Numbered from the stretch's first letter, positions 45,751 to 54,329 are shown. The stretch is DNA of 64,000 nucleotides from Thermobrachium celere DSM 8682 (GCF_000430995.1 NZ_HF952018.1:1020701-1084700); one strand, 5' to 3'. Program-made: numbers and translations. The notes: generated by a model not told the origin, from the letters alone.

Positions 45751-46322
45751 CAGAAGAGGTTAAGTTTGCGGCTTAGGTCCAGCAGGATTTCCCGTTTTCG
45801 GACCAGAACGTCGCCGTTCTGGTGGTTTCCCTTTAACCAAAAACCCATATCGTTGCCGTATATGGGGCTGGATTACCACTTAGTCCACACTGCAATCCCT
45901 CTTCTGCCTCCATTTGGAACAGTCTAGGAGTTTTCCTCAACAGCATCGTCCATTCCTAGCCTCTTTTGCAAATGTGGTTTCCTGTAGCAATAACCCAATA
46001 GTGAGGGCCCTTCACCATTGAGTCTGATCTACCCTCCACCACACTCGCTCAAGGCAGGCTACACTGCACGCAGCTTCCACCACGATGCAGGTTTAATCCC
46101 TAATCATAGAACCTTGAGGCTCCACAAGTTAGGGTCTCCGCGGGGGTAGGGTCGATTACGCATGCCTTTGCGGTCGCCCCATCCCCCTTACTCCCAGTAC
46201 CAACCCACCACTGGGCGTAGCGAGCCAGCACAAGGAACTTCATCGATGTGCCCTTTGGCGGATTTTTAGCCCCGCCTTCAGAATGGACTAAGCTGACTAG
46301 AATACTGCACCACCCTAAGCAG
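45721..46322 (-). ncRNA. ole: OLE RNA (ornate, large, extremophilic RNA)
   Basis: About 600 nt of clearly GC-richer sequence between ispA and oapA with no credible ORF. On the minus strand it shows many local helices: GGCGG/CCGCC (46257-46276), CGCA/TGCG (46159-46172), CCATATACG-GCAA-CGATATGG (45845-45865) and ACCAGAACG-GCGA-CGTTCTGG (45802-45823), the last two with GNRA loops. The 5' TAGGGTGG can pair with CCACCCTA near the 3' end, closing the molecule. Length, structure, promoter and the ispA/oapA/dxs context match OLE RNA, which forms a membrane ribonucleoprotein with OapA and is linked to stress tolerance and magnesium homeostasis in studied bacteria. Ends are estimates from the promoter and the 3' hairpin. 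No covariance search was run. Confidence 0.88.
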
Positions 46323-46328
46323 AATGTT

Positions 46329-46357
46329 ATTGTATCATAATTATTTAGTATATACAA
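46329..46357 (-). promoter_or_regulatory. Sigma-A promoter of the OLE RNA gene
   Basis: TTGTAT (46352-46357) and TACAAT (46329-46334), exactly 17 bp apart, in the 70-bp AT-rich gap after ispA. The predicted start, near 46322, is where the sequence turns GC-rich. Confidence 0.75.
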
Positions 46358-46391
46358 TAATATTTTTTATACAACTTTGGCAGATAAAATA

Positions 46392-47267
46392 TCAATTTTC
46401 ACGAACAAGTAAGTACTCAGTTAGTTTAGATAAAAATCCAGTTTTATCTAATCCATTTGCTATTTCAATAGCCTTTTTTGTATGTTCTTGAGCCTTCATT
46501 TTTGCTTCATCTAGGCCTAATATTGTTACAAAGGTTGCTTTATTTGATTTTAAATCTTTACCAACAGTTTTGCCAAGCTTCTTCTCGTCTCCAACGAAGT
46601 CTAATATATCATCCACTATTTGAAAAGCTATTCCTAAATGTTGACTAAATTGCTTGATTTCCTCTAATCTATCTTCTCTTCCTGAAATATATGCAGCAAC
46701 AGTACAAGATGCTTCTATTATAGCCCCTGTCTTTAAAGAATGCATTTTATATAGCTCATCTAATGATAAGATTCTGTTTTCACTTGTAATATCGATAGTC
46801 TGTCCTGCTATCATTCCTCTTGCACCTGATGCTTTAAAAATCTCATTTATTGCTTTTATGTAATTTAAATTATTGTTATTAATAGCTTTTTGAGAAAGTA
46901 TTTCTATTGCAAAGTTAAGTAATGCATCTCCTGCCAATATTGCAATTGCCTCACCAAAAACCTTATGATTTGTTGGTTTCCCTCTTCTAAAATCATCATT
47001 ATCCATAGCTGGCAAATCGTCATGTATTAAAGAATATGTATGTATTAATTCAATAGCACAACCAAAGTCTAATGCATCTAATATATTTCCATCTAATGCC
47101 TCTGTTATACTAATAGTTAGAATAGGTCTTATTCTTTTTCCACCTGCTTCTACGCTATATTTTATTGAATTATGTAAAACTTCTGGTATACCACTTATAT
47201 CTAACAGTTCATTTAATCTCTTGTTTACTATTGATTGCTTTTGTAAAAGCATTTGATTAAAATTCAT
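46392..47267 (-). CDS. ispA: Polyprenyl (farnesyl/geranyl) diphosphate synthase
   Basis: Head-to-tail prenyl transferase. A 291-aa protein with the first Asp-rich motif DDLPAMDNDDFRRGKPTNH, GDALLNFAIEIL, and the second motif QIVDDILD. The two residues inserted in DDLPAMD and the length fit bacterial farnesyl diphosphate synthase. Start: ATG at 47267, 6 nt after GAGGTGG; it overlaps xseB by 11 bp. Last protein gene before the OLE promoter. Confidence 0.95.
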   Translation of the reverse strand: MNFNQMLLQKQSIVNKRLNELLDISGIPEVLHNSIKYSVEAGGKRIRPILTISITEALDGNILDALDFGCAIELIHTYSLIHDDLPAMDNDDFRRGKPTNHKVFGEAIAILAGDALLNFAIEILSQKAINNNNLNYIKAINEIFKASGARGMIAGQTIDITSENRILSLDELYKMHSLKTGAIIEASCTVAAYISGREDRLEEIKQFSQHLGIAFQIVDDILDFVGDEKKLGKTVGKDLKSNKATFVTILGLDEAKMKAQEHTKKAIEIANGLDKTGFLSKLTEYLLVREN

Positions 47268-47514
47268 CAGTTTCCACCTCAACGGTAAATTTTTCTTCTA
47301 TAAGCTCTCCATTATCTCCATTAAGCAATACGTTAATCCTTCTTTCTGCTTCATCCAGTTTTTTATTGCAAAGATTTGCTAATTCCATTCCTTCTTTAAA
47401 CTTGCTTATTGTTTCTTCAAGAGATAAATTTTTATCTTCTATCTCATATACAATTTCTTCAAGCCTCTTGATCGCCTCTTCAAATGTTAAATCATTCTTT
47501 TTCATTCTTGCCAT
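47257..47514 (-). CDS. xseB: Exodeoxyribonuclease VII small subunit
   Basis: An 85-aa helical protein with TFEEAIKRLEEIVYEIEDKN and LSLEETISKFKEGMEL, the XseB signature. Forms ExoVII with XseA, degrading single-stranded DNA from both ends. GGAGG lies inside xseA; overlaps xseA by 13 bp and ispA by 11 bp. Confidence 0.96.
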   Translation of the reverse strand: MARMKKNDLTFEEAIKRLEEIVYEIEDKNLSLEETISKFKEGMELANLCNKKLDEAERRINVLLNGDNGELIEEKFTVEVETDEF

Positions 47515-48719
47515 AACTTAACCTCCGATTTTTCATTAATAGTACATATTGCTTTACCATCTGAAAAATATACTTCTATTATATCATCTTTATTTAGCTG
47601 TTGGATACTCTTTATTAATTTTTCCTCCTTAACAACTGCTGCAAATCCTCTACTTATTGATTTTAGAGGACTTAAGCCATCAAGCTTTTGTATAATTAAC
47701 ATCAAATTATGCCTTTTATTAATAAATTTATTACTTACACTATTAATAAGCTTTTCTCTTAAATTATCTAAATATTGATAATTAACATTTATTCTATTTT
47801 GAGGTGAGTACAGCTTTACTTTTGACCTCAGATTTTCAACATAAATCTTATCTCTCTTCAGTCTATTATTAACATTACTAAATAATGTATTTTTTAATGT
47901 GTTTATTTTATATACCAATTCTGAATATGAAGGTACAACAATTTCTGCTGCATGTGAAGGTGTTGATGCTCTAACATCAGCAACAAAATCTGCTATAGTA
48001 AAGTCAGTTTCATGTCCAACAGCAGATACAACTGGAATTTTACTATTATAAATTGCCCTTGCGACTATTTCTTCATTAAAAGCCCATAGTTCCTCAATAG
48101 AACCTCCACCTCTACCAATTATAATAACATCAATATCATTTCTAGTATTAAAATATTCTATTGCCTCCACTATTGTCTGTGCTGCCCCTTCCCCCTGAAC
48201 TTTTACAGGATACAAAAGTATATCTACATTATAAAACCTTCTAGTTGAAACGTTTATAATATCTCTTATAACAGCGCCAGTACTTGATGTTGCTACACCA
48301 ATTCTTCTAGGTAACATAGGCAATTTCTTTTTGTGCCTTTCATCAAATAGTCCTTCAGCTTCTAATTTCTTCTTCAATTCCTCATAGGCTAGATATAAAT
48401 CGCCTAGTCCATCCTTTTTTATATCTGTACAATATAGCTGATAAACACCATCTCTCTCATAAACAGAAACATATCCCTTAGCTAAAACCTTCATCCCATC
48501 TTCAAGCTTTATTTTTAAATAACTATTATAACCTTTAAACATTACACATTTAATTTTGCTCTCATTATCCTTTAAAGTAAAATACATATGTCCTGAGCTA
48601 TGGTGTTTAAAATTTGATATTTCACCCTTTACAACTATATTATTTAATTCAGAAGTTCCCTCAATTAATTCTTTTATGTAAAGATTTAACTCTGATACAG
48701 TTAAAGCATTTTTACTCAT
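47502..48719 (-). CDS. xseA: Exodeoxyribonuclease VII large subunit
   Basis: Catalytic subunit of ExoVII. A 405-aa protein: N-terminal OB domain (residues 1-100), then RIGVATSSTGAVIRDIIN, IIIGRGGGSIEELWAFNEE, SAVGHETDFTIADFVADVRASTPSHAAE, and a coiled-coil C-terminus. Overlaps the upstream Kae1-like gene by 8 bp and xseB by 13 bp. Confidence 0.96.
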   Translation of the reverse strand: MSKNALTVSELNLYIKELIEGTSELNNIVVKGEISNFKHHSSGHMYFTLKDNESKIKCVMFKGYNSYLKIKLEDGMKVLAKGYVSVYERDGVYQLYCTDIKKDGLGDLYLAYEELKKKLEAEGLFDERHKKKLPMLPRRIGVATSSTGAVIRDIINVSTRRFYNVDILLYPVKVQGEGAAQTIVEAIEYFNTRNDIDVIIIGRGGGSIEELWAFNEEIVARAIYNSKIPVVSAVGHETDFTIADFVADVRASTPSHAAEIVVPSYSELVYKINTLKNTLFSNVNNRLKRDKIYVENLRSKVKLYSPQNRINVNYQYLDNLREKLINSVSNKFINKRHNLMLIIQKLDGLSPLKSISRGFAAVVKEEKLIKSIQQLNKDDIIEVYFSDGKAICTINEKSEVKLWQE

Positions 48720-49644
48720 GATAATCTCTCCTATTTTTTAACCTTCTATATCCGATTAAAGCAACCCCGATAGCATTATCTGATGCATAACTTGCATCAG
48801 CTATATATACCCTTCCACTATAATTAAAATTAATATGTTTTTTAATATATTTACTAGAAGCTACTCCACCAAATAGTAATATTTTTTTATTATATTTACT
48901 AAAAATATTGTTAAATAGCTTATCTAAAGTTTTTATAAGACATTTCATAGAAGCTAATGCAATTTGATTTTTATCATATCCATCGTTTATGTATTTTAGA
49001 GCTCTTGTTTCTTGACCTGATAAATTAAAAAATAATCCATCCACTTTAGATGGGATTACTATATCCGTTTTTTCTGTATTTAAAGCGAGTTCATCTACAA
49101 ATTTTCCTGATGGGAAACTATATCCAAGGGCAACCCCTATTCTATCCAAGAATTGCCCCATACTAATATCCCTTGTTCCTCCAATCAAATTAATCTCAAG
49201 TTCATCCTTACCTCTACACAACAATACCTCAGAAGTTCCCCCTGATAAATGAATAGCAATAAATTCATCTTCATTAAATCCTATAGAAAATTTAGCAGCT
49301 TCTATATGTCCTTCTTGATGAGTTGTTTCAAATAAAGGAATATTTAAAGTTTTGGCAATAGATTTAGCTATTGATTCACCAGCTTTAAATACAGGCATAT
49401 ATGAATCTTCATAAGGTCTTGGTCGTGTACTCACACACACCGCATCTATATTAATTAAAAATTTCTCATCTAATAAATTTGGTATATTCTTTATATGTTG
49501 AAAAAGGGCTTCCGATTGTCTTAAGCCCCTTTTCCCTAATTCAACATCTAATATCTTTCTTTTTTCATATATTACTGTATTATTTTCTACCACTGCTACA
49601 GATGTCGTATAATTGCTTGTATCAAATCCAAGAACTTTACTCAT
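48712..49644 (-). CDS. TsaD/Kae1-like paralogue (O-sialoglycoprotein endopeptidase family), role unknown
   Basis: A 310-aa ASKHA-fold protein: LGFDTSNYTTSVAVVE, HQEGHIEAA (HxxxH metal pair), IHLSGGTSEVLL, IGGTRDISMGQFLDRIGVALGY and LFGGVASSKYI. It resembles TsaD, which makes the t6A tRNA modification, but several segments differ from housekeeping TsaD and clostridia often carry such a paralogue next to nusB/xseA. Whether it replaces or supplements TsaD cannot be told here. Start: ATG 49644, 7 nt after AAGGAG; TTG at 49650 lies too near. Confidence 0.8.
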   Translation of the reverse strand: MSKVLGFDTSNYTTSVAVVENNTVIYEKRKILDVELGKRGLRQSEALFQHIKNIPNLLDEKFLINIDAVCVSTRPRPYEDSYMPVFKAGESIAKSIAKTLNIPLFETTHQEGHIEAAKFSIGFNEDEFIAIHLSGGTSEVLLCRGKDELEINLIGGTRDISMGQFLDRIGVALGYSFPSGKFVDELALNTEKTDIVIPSKVDGLFFNLSGQETRALKYINDGYDKNQIALASMKCLIKTLDKLFNNIFSKYNKKILLFGGVASSKYIKKHINFNYSGRVYIADASYASDNAIGVALIGYRRLKNRRDYHE

Positions 49645-50050
49645 TTCCAATCTCCTTGATTACATTACCCAATATACCATTTATAAAAGCTGGCGAATTT
49701 TCTCCTCCATATTTTTTAGCTAGTTCAACAGCTTCATCTATTGCCCCTGCATTTGGGACATCCTGTCTATATAACATTTCATATATAGCCAGTCTCATTA
49801 TTGCCAAATCAACCTTGGCAATTCTATTAATCTTCCATCCTCTTGAATACTTTTCAATGTATTCATCAAGCTTTTGTATGTTCTTTTCTACCCCTTCAAC
49901 ACAGTCTGTTATGTACTCTAATTGGTCTTCTAAATTTTTATATTCTGCCATATCATTTAATTTACTTAGTATATCCTTTGCTGATTCCTTTGTCATTTCC
50001 ATTTGGAACACAAGTTTCATAACTAATTCTCTTGCTGCTTTTCTACTCAT
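49637..50050 (-). CDS. nusB: Transcription antitermination factor NusB
   Basis: An all-helical RNA-binding protein that, with NusE, promotes antitermination in rRNA operons. A 137-aa protein with SRKAARELVMKLVFQMEM (N-terminal boxA-binding Arg-rich helix), NRIAKVDLAIMRLAIYEML and AIDEAVELAKKYGGENSPAFINGIL. Start: ATG 50050, 7 nt after GGAGG; the longer frame to 50077 reads through that site. Confidence 0.96.
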   Translation of the reverse strand: MSRKAARELVMKLVFQMEMTKESAKDILSKLNDMAEYKNLEDQLEYITDCVEGVEKNIQKLDEYIEKYSRGWKINRIAKVDLAIMRLAIYEMLYRQDVPNAGAIDEAVELAKKYGGENSPAFINGILGNVIKEIGNE

Positions 50051-50063
50051 ATCCATTCCTCCA

Positions 50064-50288
50064 TTACTTCCATTCATTTGGTATTAATTTTTGTATTATG
50101 TCTAAAATATCTTCTTTATTATCCACCCTACTGCCCAAATAAAATCCAGTCATACTGCAAAATATAATAAATATTGTTTTAAAAAAACCTACAACAAGCA
50201 CTAAAATTGAAAAGATTAGTCCTAGAAAAACTCCTGCTACCTTACCTTTATTTTTTGCCAAAAATTCAAAAATTACTTCTTTATTCAT
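50064..50288 (-). CDS. DUF2273 small membrane protein
   Basis: A 74-aa protein with two hydrophobic helices (residues 13-35 and 36-52) including GKVAGVFLGLIFSILVLVVG and a short polar tail. The arrangement DUF2273 - AmaP - Asp23 is a conserved envelope-stress cluster in Gram-positive bacteria; function of this member is unknown. Confidence 0.85.
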   Translation of the reverse strand: MNKEVIFEFLAKNKGKVAGVFLGLIFSILVLVVGFFKTIFIIFCSMTGFYLGSRVDNKEDILDIIQKLIPNEWK

Positions 50289-50305
50289 AATTTAGCACCG
50301 CTCCT

Positions 50306-50821
50306 TTAACGAAGCCTTGTAGCCGCTGCCAAATCTTCGACTACAACCTTTACTTCTTCAACAGGGATTTCTATGTAAGTTTCTATCTTCTCTTTAACCA
50401 ATTTTTGAAGTTCATTTACTGTCTGTGGAACATTTAACTCAGGCAAAATTGTCCCTCTTATTAATACACAAACTTTTTCTCCTTTTGGTTTTATAAAAAC
50501 TTTAACATCTTTTAGTCCTCTTATTTGTTGTGAAGCTTTATAGACTATTGATTTAATCGTATCAAATGTAATTGTTATTTCACCATCTGGTGAATATTTT
50601 ATTAAATAACTTGTTTTATTTCTTTTAAATAAACTCATTAGTAAAATCAAGCTTATAATAATTAATATAACTATTGTAAATATAGTATATATAGAATTAT
50701 AGTTTTTGTCTAATAAATTTACAAACCTGTTATAATCGTATATTCCAACAGATACTGACAATAAAAATCCTAAAATTAGCATTACGCATGTAATATAAAC
50801 AAATACGAATAACTTTTCCAT
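50306..50821 (-). CDS. amaP: Alkaline shock response membrane anchor protein AmaP
   Basis: A 171-aa protein with two N-terminal membrane helices (residues 6-27 and 44-64) and a cytoplasmic domain related to Asp23 (ITFDTIKSIVYKASQQIRGL, IEIPVEEVKVVVEDLA). In Staphylococcus AmaP tethers Asp23 to the membrane. Coded between asp23 and DUF2273. Confidence 0.88.
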   Translation of the reverse strand: MEKLFVFVYITCVMLILGFLLSVSVGIYDYNRFVNLLDKNYNSIYTIFTIVILIIISLILLMSLFKRNKTSYLIKYSPDGEITITFDTIKSIVYKASQQIRGLKDVKVFIKPKGEKVCVLIRGTILPELNVPQTVNELQKLVKEKIETYIEIPVEEVKVVVEDLAAATRLR

Positions 50822-50847
50822 AAATTCACCTCTTTTTCAAATTTGAA

Positions 50848-50885
50848 GCTCATATTATGCCAAATTAAACTGCATTAATATGAGC
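50848..50885 (-). other. Long hairpin between asp23 and amaP
   Basis: GCTCATATTA / TAATATGAGC arms (50876-50885 and 50848-50857), extendable by TGC/GCA across a bulge. No T run follows on the minus strand; likely an RNA stability or partial-termination element within the operon. Confidence 0.5.
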
Positions 50886-50895
50886 CCCTTTTAAC

Positions 50896-51288
50896 CTATT
50901 TGTTTCTTTTTTCTTCTTCCTTGCTTTCCTTTGGCATATTGATTCCTTGTACGTGTATATTCACATCTACAACCCTTAAGCCAGTCATAGTTTCAACAGA
51001 TCTTTTCACATTTTGTTGAACTTCAAAAGCAACATCTGGTATTCTTACTCCGTATTCTATAATTAAATTAAGGTCAATAACTACTTCCTTATCTTCATTG
51101 ATTTGAACTTTAATTCCCTTGTTAGATGACTTAACACCAAATTTTTCAACAAACTCTTCTGTAAAACCTCCATACATTCCAGCAACACCCTTAACTTCAG
51201 TTGCTGCAATAGAAGCAATTATGCTCACAACTTCAGGTGCTATTAAAACTTCCCCAATTCCGTTTGTATAAATAGTATTATCTGCCAT
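50896..51288 (-). CDS. Asp23/Gls24 family envelope stress protein
   Basis: A 130-aa protein with the Asp23 signature: GIGEVLIAPEVVSIIASIAATEVKGVAGMYGGF, then a beta-helix domain (VIDLNLIIEYGVRIPDVAFEVQQNVK) and a charged tail. The ATG at 51288 follows GGAGGTG by 6 nt; the frame open to 51354 has no site. First gene of the asp23-amaP-DUF2273-nusB-kae1-xseA-xseB-ispA chain, in the order the spaces suggest. Confidence 0.93.
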   Translation of the reverse strand: MADNTIYTNGIGEVLIAPEVVSIIASIAATEVKGVAGMYGGFTEEFVEKFGVKSSNKGIKVQINEDKEVVIDLNLIIEYGVRIPDVAFEVQQNVKRSVETMTGLRVVDVNIHVQGINMPKESKEEEKRNK

Positions 51289-51324
51289 TAAATACACCTC
51301 CACAATTATCAAAAAGTAATAATT

Positions 51325-51344
51325 TTCGGGCATTAAAGCCCGAA
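51325..51344 (-). promoter_or_regulatory. GC-rich hairpin in the asp23 leader
   Basis: TTCGGGC / GCCCGAA with a 6-nt loop, about 35 bp upstream of the asp23 start and in an AT-rich leader, with no T run directly after it. Function unknown; could be an RNA stabiliser. Confidence 0.45.
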
Positions 51345-51433
51345 TATATATCATCTAAATATTTACAAATAACTTCAAATATTAGTGTACAACTAATATC
51401 AAATAAAATCAATAGTTTATTTATGCAAATTAA

Positions 51434-51928
51434 TTATTTTTGTGTTTTAATTATAATTTTAGTTGGTGATATGCTTGTAGTTCTAACTACATCATCCATT
51501 AATTGTGCAGCCTGTTCACTTGTAAGTGCTTCTGCACTCTTTACACAAAGCTCAACACCATTTTCATTGATAAAACAAACTGCATCTTCAAATCCTCTTT
51601 GTTTTGCTAGCTGTTCAACTCTAGCTTGTTTATCTGCCCAATCAGCCAATAGTATGAGTTTTGCTTGAGCTTCAGCAATGGCTTGCTTTGTTGAGTTTTT
51701 GCTGTTAATTATGTTTTGTAGCTCTTGCTTATGCGCACTTAACTGATTGTCTCTGCTATTTCTAGCCTCAACAAAATAATTAGTAGTTTCATTAACCTTC
51801 TTAGTTGTTTCTGTAATTTTGCTTACTCCCTTTGTTTGATCATTAAACTTTTTAGCGTACCATGCTGAACATGCAATAAGTACAACCAACACGGCAATTA
51901 TTGCAGTTTGTTTTCTGAATTGTTCCAT
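51434..51928 (-). CDS. spoIIIAH: Stage III sporulation protein AH
   Basis: A mother-cell protein whose extracytoplasmic YscJ/FliF-like ring domain binds forespore SpoIIQ to form the feeding-tube channel. A 164-aa protein with one N-terminal helix (QTAIIAVLVVLIACSAWYA), a coiled-coil rich in Q and N (60-110) and the ring domain (GFEDAVCFINENGVELCVK, LTSEQAAQLMDDVVRTT). Length on the short side but complete. Last gene of the spoIIIA operon; no terminator is obvious before asp23. Confidence 0.93.
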   Translation of the reverse strand: MEQFRKQTAIIAVLVVLIACSAWYAKKFNDQTKGVSKITETTKKVNETTNYFVEARNSRDNQLSAHKQELQNIINSKNSTKQAIAEAQAKLILLADWADKQARVEQLAKQRGFEDAVCFINENGVELCVKSAEALTSEQAAQLMDDVVRTTSISPTKIIIKTQK

Positions 51929-51995
51929 TCAACTCCCCCCAAACCTATTTATTATCTCTAAATAATTTATATGTAAATTCTGTAAGTTATATTCT

Positions 51996-52589
51996 TTATT
52001 TTTTCATTGGTTCTACAGTTACTTTATTAGCAGGTAAATTTAAAACTGTTTTTACTGCATTCTTTATCATTTCTTTTATATGAGGATCTTCTGCACCTTC
52101 AGCTACTACAATAACACCTCCTATTGATGGATTTACTTGTTTTAAAATAAAAGGTTTTTGAGATGTTCCTTCATTAACCATAACTACATTTATACTTTTG
52201 TTATTCTCATTTGTTGTTCTAGTTCCACCTTGACTATCCTTTTCCTGTATTACTCTATTGTTTTCATTTACATTATAAGCCGGTTGTGATTCCGAACTTC
52301 CTTCAAAATAAACCATTACATTTACCTTTCCAACACCCTTTATTTGAGATAATATGTCAATTAAATCTCTTTTTATTTTGTCTTCATAGCTTGTGGGTGC
52401 TAAAACTTCAACATTCTTTGAAGACGTCTGTTCAACGTCCCTACTTGTAGGTTTTGGCTTACCAAATATGTTTGAAAATATATCCGCGGCTAAAAATATC
52501 AAAATGCCTATAAAAAATACTATAGCTGCCCAAGTCATATATTTCTTTACATTTTTTCCATTTAGTTTTATCATACCTATAAATTTCAT
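51996..52589 (-). CDS. spoIIIAG: Stage III sporulation protein AG
   Basis: Ring-forming channel component with one transmembrane helix (residues 16-38) and a C-terminal RBM domain: IKGVGKVNVMVYFEGSSE, GGVIVVAEGAEDPHIKEMI and VLNLPANKVTVEPMKK. The ATG at 52589 lies 6 nt after GAGGGG; the earlier in-frame ATG at 52595 touches it. 197 aa. Confidence 0.94.
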   Translation of the reverse strand: MKFIGMIKLNGKNVKKYMTWAAIVFFIGILIFLAADIFSNIFGKPKPTSRDVEQTSSKNVEVLAPTSYEDKIKRDLIDILSQIKGVGKVNVMVYFEGSSESQPAYNVNENNRVIQEKDSQGGTRTTNENNKSINVVMVNEGTSQKPFILKQVNPSIGGVIVVAEGAEDPHIKEMIKNAVKTVLNLPANKVTVEPMKK

Positions 52590-52599
52590 ACCCATCCCC

Positions 52600-53175
52600 T
52601 CACTTTACAAATGCTATATTTTCTTCAGATATTCCATAGGTTTTTGAAATATAGTTTAATATTTCCTTATCCTTATTAACATGTACAGTGTTTGAATTGT
52701 TACTTCCAATTATTATTTTCTCAACAGGTTGTATTTCTGATGACTGTTCCTTTTTAACTTCTATGTACTTTATTTTCCCAAAATCATCTGCTCCAAATTT
52801 TTCGTTTACTTCCAAACGGACTACTAAGACTTTTTTGCCAGTATTTTTTAATATATCCTTTTCAATATTTTGTTTTAAATTATTCTTAAATTCATTAATT
52901 GTTGCCTCCTGCATTTTGCTTTGCATATCTAAGCTATTTTTATTTTCAAAATAAGATTCATATTTTTTTTCATAAGTTGATATTGACTCCTCTAAACTAA
53001 ATCTTCTGTCAAACAATTTGAAAACTGGAACTAAAATGTTTATTATAACAATGATCCCTATTACAAATCTTACGTATTTTCTCATTGAGTTGTCAGGTAA
53101 TATTAATTCTACAAGAGATAAAAATATTATCAGAACAACAATATTTGTTATCCATTCCTTTAAAAAATTAATCAT
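52600..53175 (-). CDS. spoIIIAF: Stage III sporulation protein AF
   Basis: A 191-aa protein with two N-terminal helices (FLKEWITNIVVLIIFLSLVE and FVIGIIVIINILVPVF) followed by a charged region with SMQSKMQEATINEFKNNLKQ and a C-terminal mixed alpha/beta domain. Start: ATG 53175, 6 nt after AGGTG, 5 nt past the spoIIIAE stop. Confidence 0.93.
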   Translation of the reverse strand: MINFLKEWITNIVVLIIFLSLVELILPDNSMRKYVRFVIGIIVIINILVPVFKLFDRRFSLEESISTYEKKYESYFENKNSLDMQSKMQEATINEFKNNLKQNIEKDILKNTGKKVLVVRLEVNEKFGADDFGKIKYIEVKKEQSSEIQPVEKIIIGSNNSNTVHVNKDKEILNYISKTYGISEENIAFVK

Positions 53176-53180
53176 ATGCA

Positions 53181-54329
53181 TCACCTAACCATAACAAGTA
53201 ATCTTCCTGTTGATGCAATCATTGTTATTATTATAAAAAACATTATTGCAACAGATAAAATGCTAGCAAATAATACAGAAACTGATCCTCCAACCGACGA
53301 CAAACAGTCTACTATTTTACCATCAACAATAGGTTCCATAATCGCACCAACAAATTTGAATATTAAGGCAAGTATAACTAATTTTATAAGAGGCAATAAA
53401 CATATACTCAGCATAACAACAAGTCCAACTACACTAATTGCATCCTTAAGCAACAATGAGTATCCTGCTACAGTTGAAACAGCATCCGACAAGGACTTTC
53501 CAACTACTGGTATAAACGTGTCCACCATAAACTTTGTTGATTTAAGCGTTACTTGATCAATAGAGGCTGATGTACTACTCCTTATAGTAATAAAAGCCAC
53601 AAATACCGTCATTAAAAAGCCTAATGCCCAAAGAGTAATTTGCTCCATTAATTTTACTAGCTTAGAAATTTTGATTTCATCACTTAAATTGTTAACTATG
53701 TTTAATATAACAATCAAAAAAGTAAGAGGAAGTATAAAATCCTTTATAACATCACTAAACAGCTTTGAAATAAACATTATTGCAGGATCCAACATGGTAG
53801 CAGTCGCAAATCCACCTACAGAAGCTACTAAAATCATTAACGTTGGCATAAGCGAGTTTACAAATTCAATCATTTGGTCAATTGTAGTTCTACTTAATTC
53901 TACAATCAAAGCAAATGCTTTAATAATAATAACTACAATAACTAAATAACATGCATAAAAGGCAATCTTTGAAACAGAAGAACTAGAAAAAGAGGACTGC
54001 ATATTTTTTAATAGAGCACAAAATATACCTAATATTAATAACTCAATCATCAATCTCGAATTTGCTATTACTTCTTTAAAAATATACTTCTTAGAACCTT
54101 CAATTAAACTCTTTATAACACCCTTCAATGAATGAGTTGCTTTATATTCATTTACCAATTCTGAAAAACTAAAATCTGGTATATATTCACTTCTCTGCTG
54201 TATTTGTTTAGATACTTCATCAATCTTATTTAAATCAACAATAGAGTTATCTAAAGGAGAATGAGCTAATATATTAAAAGGAAATAATATAAATAACATA
54301 AATATAAACAATAATATTTTTCTTTTCAT
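53181..54329 (-). CDS. spoIIIAE: Stage III sporulation protein AE
   Basis: A polytopic channel component with a cleavable-type signal (KRKILLFIFMLFILFPFNILAH) and about seven later helices. Family segments: QMIEFVNSLMPTLMILVASVGG and DTFIPVVGKSLSDAVSTVAG, KLVILALIFKFVGAIMEPI. The ATG at 54329 is spaced 4 nt from AGGTGAT, which overlaps the spoIIIAD stop. 382 aa. Confidence 0.95.
   Translation of the reverse strand: MKRKILLFIFMLFILFPFNILAHSPLDNSIVDLNKIDEVSKQIQQRSEYIPDFSFSELVNEYKATHSLKGVIKSLIEGSKKYIFKEVIANSRLMIELLILGIFCALLKNMQSSFSSSSVSKIAFYACYLVIVVIIIKAFALIVELSRTTIDQMIEFVNSLMPTLMILVASVGGFATATMLDPAIMFISKLFSDVIKDFILPLTFLIVILNIVNNLSDEIKISKLVKLMEQITLWALGFLMTVFVAFITIRSSTSASIDQVTLKSTKFMVDTFIPVVGKSLSDAVSTVAGYSLLLKDAISVVGLVVMLSICLLPLIKLVILALIFKFVGAIMEPIVDGKIVDCLSSVGGSVSVLFASILSVAIMFFIIITMIASTGRLLVMVR

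Noticed and set aside
45720..45848. N-terminal extension of the OapA frame
   Set aside because: No ribosome binding site at 45848, and the codons coincide with the RNA hairpins; GGTGG is correctly placed for the ATG at 45719.
46100..46357. 85-codon frame on the minus strand upstream of the OLE region
   Set aside because: It begins inside the OLE promoter -35 box, lacks a ribosome binding site, and translates GC-rich structured RNA sequence; composition is unlike the other proteins.
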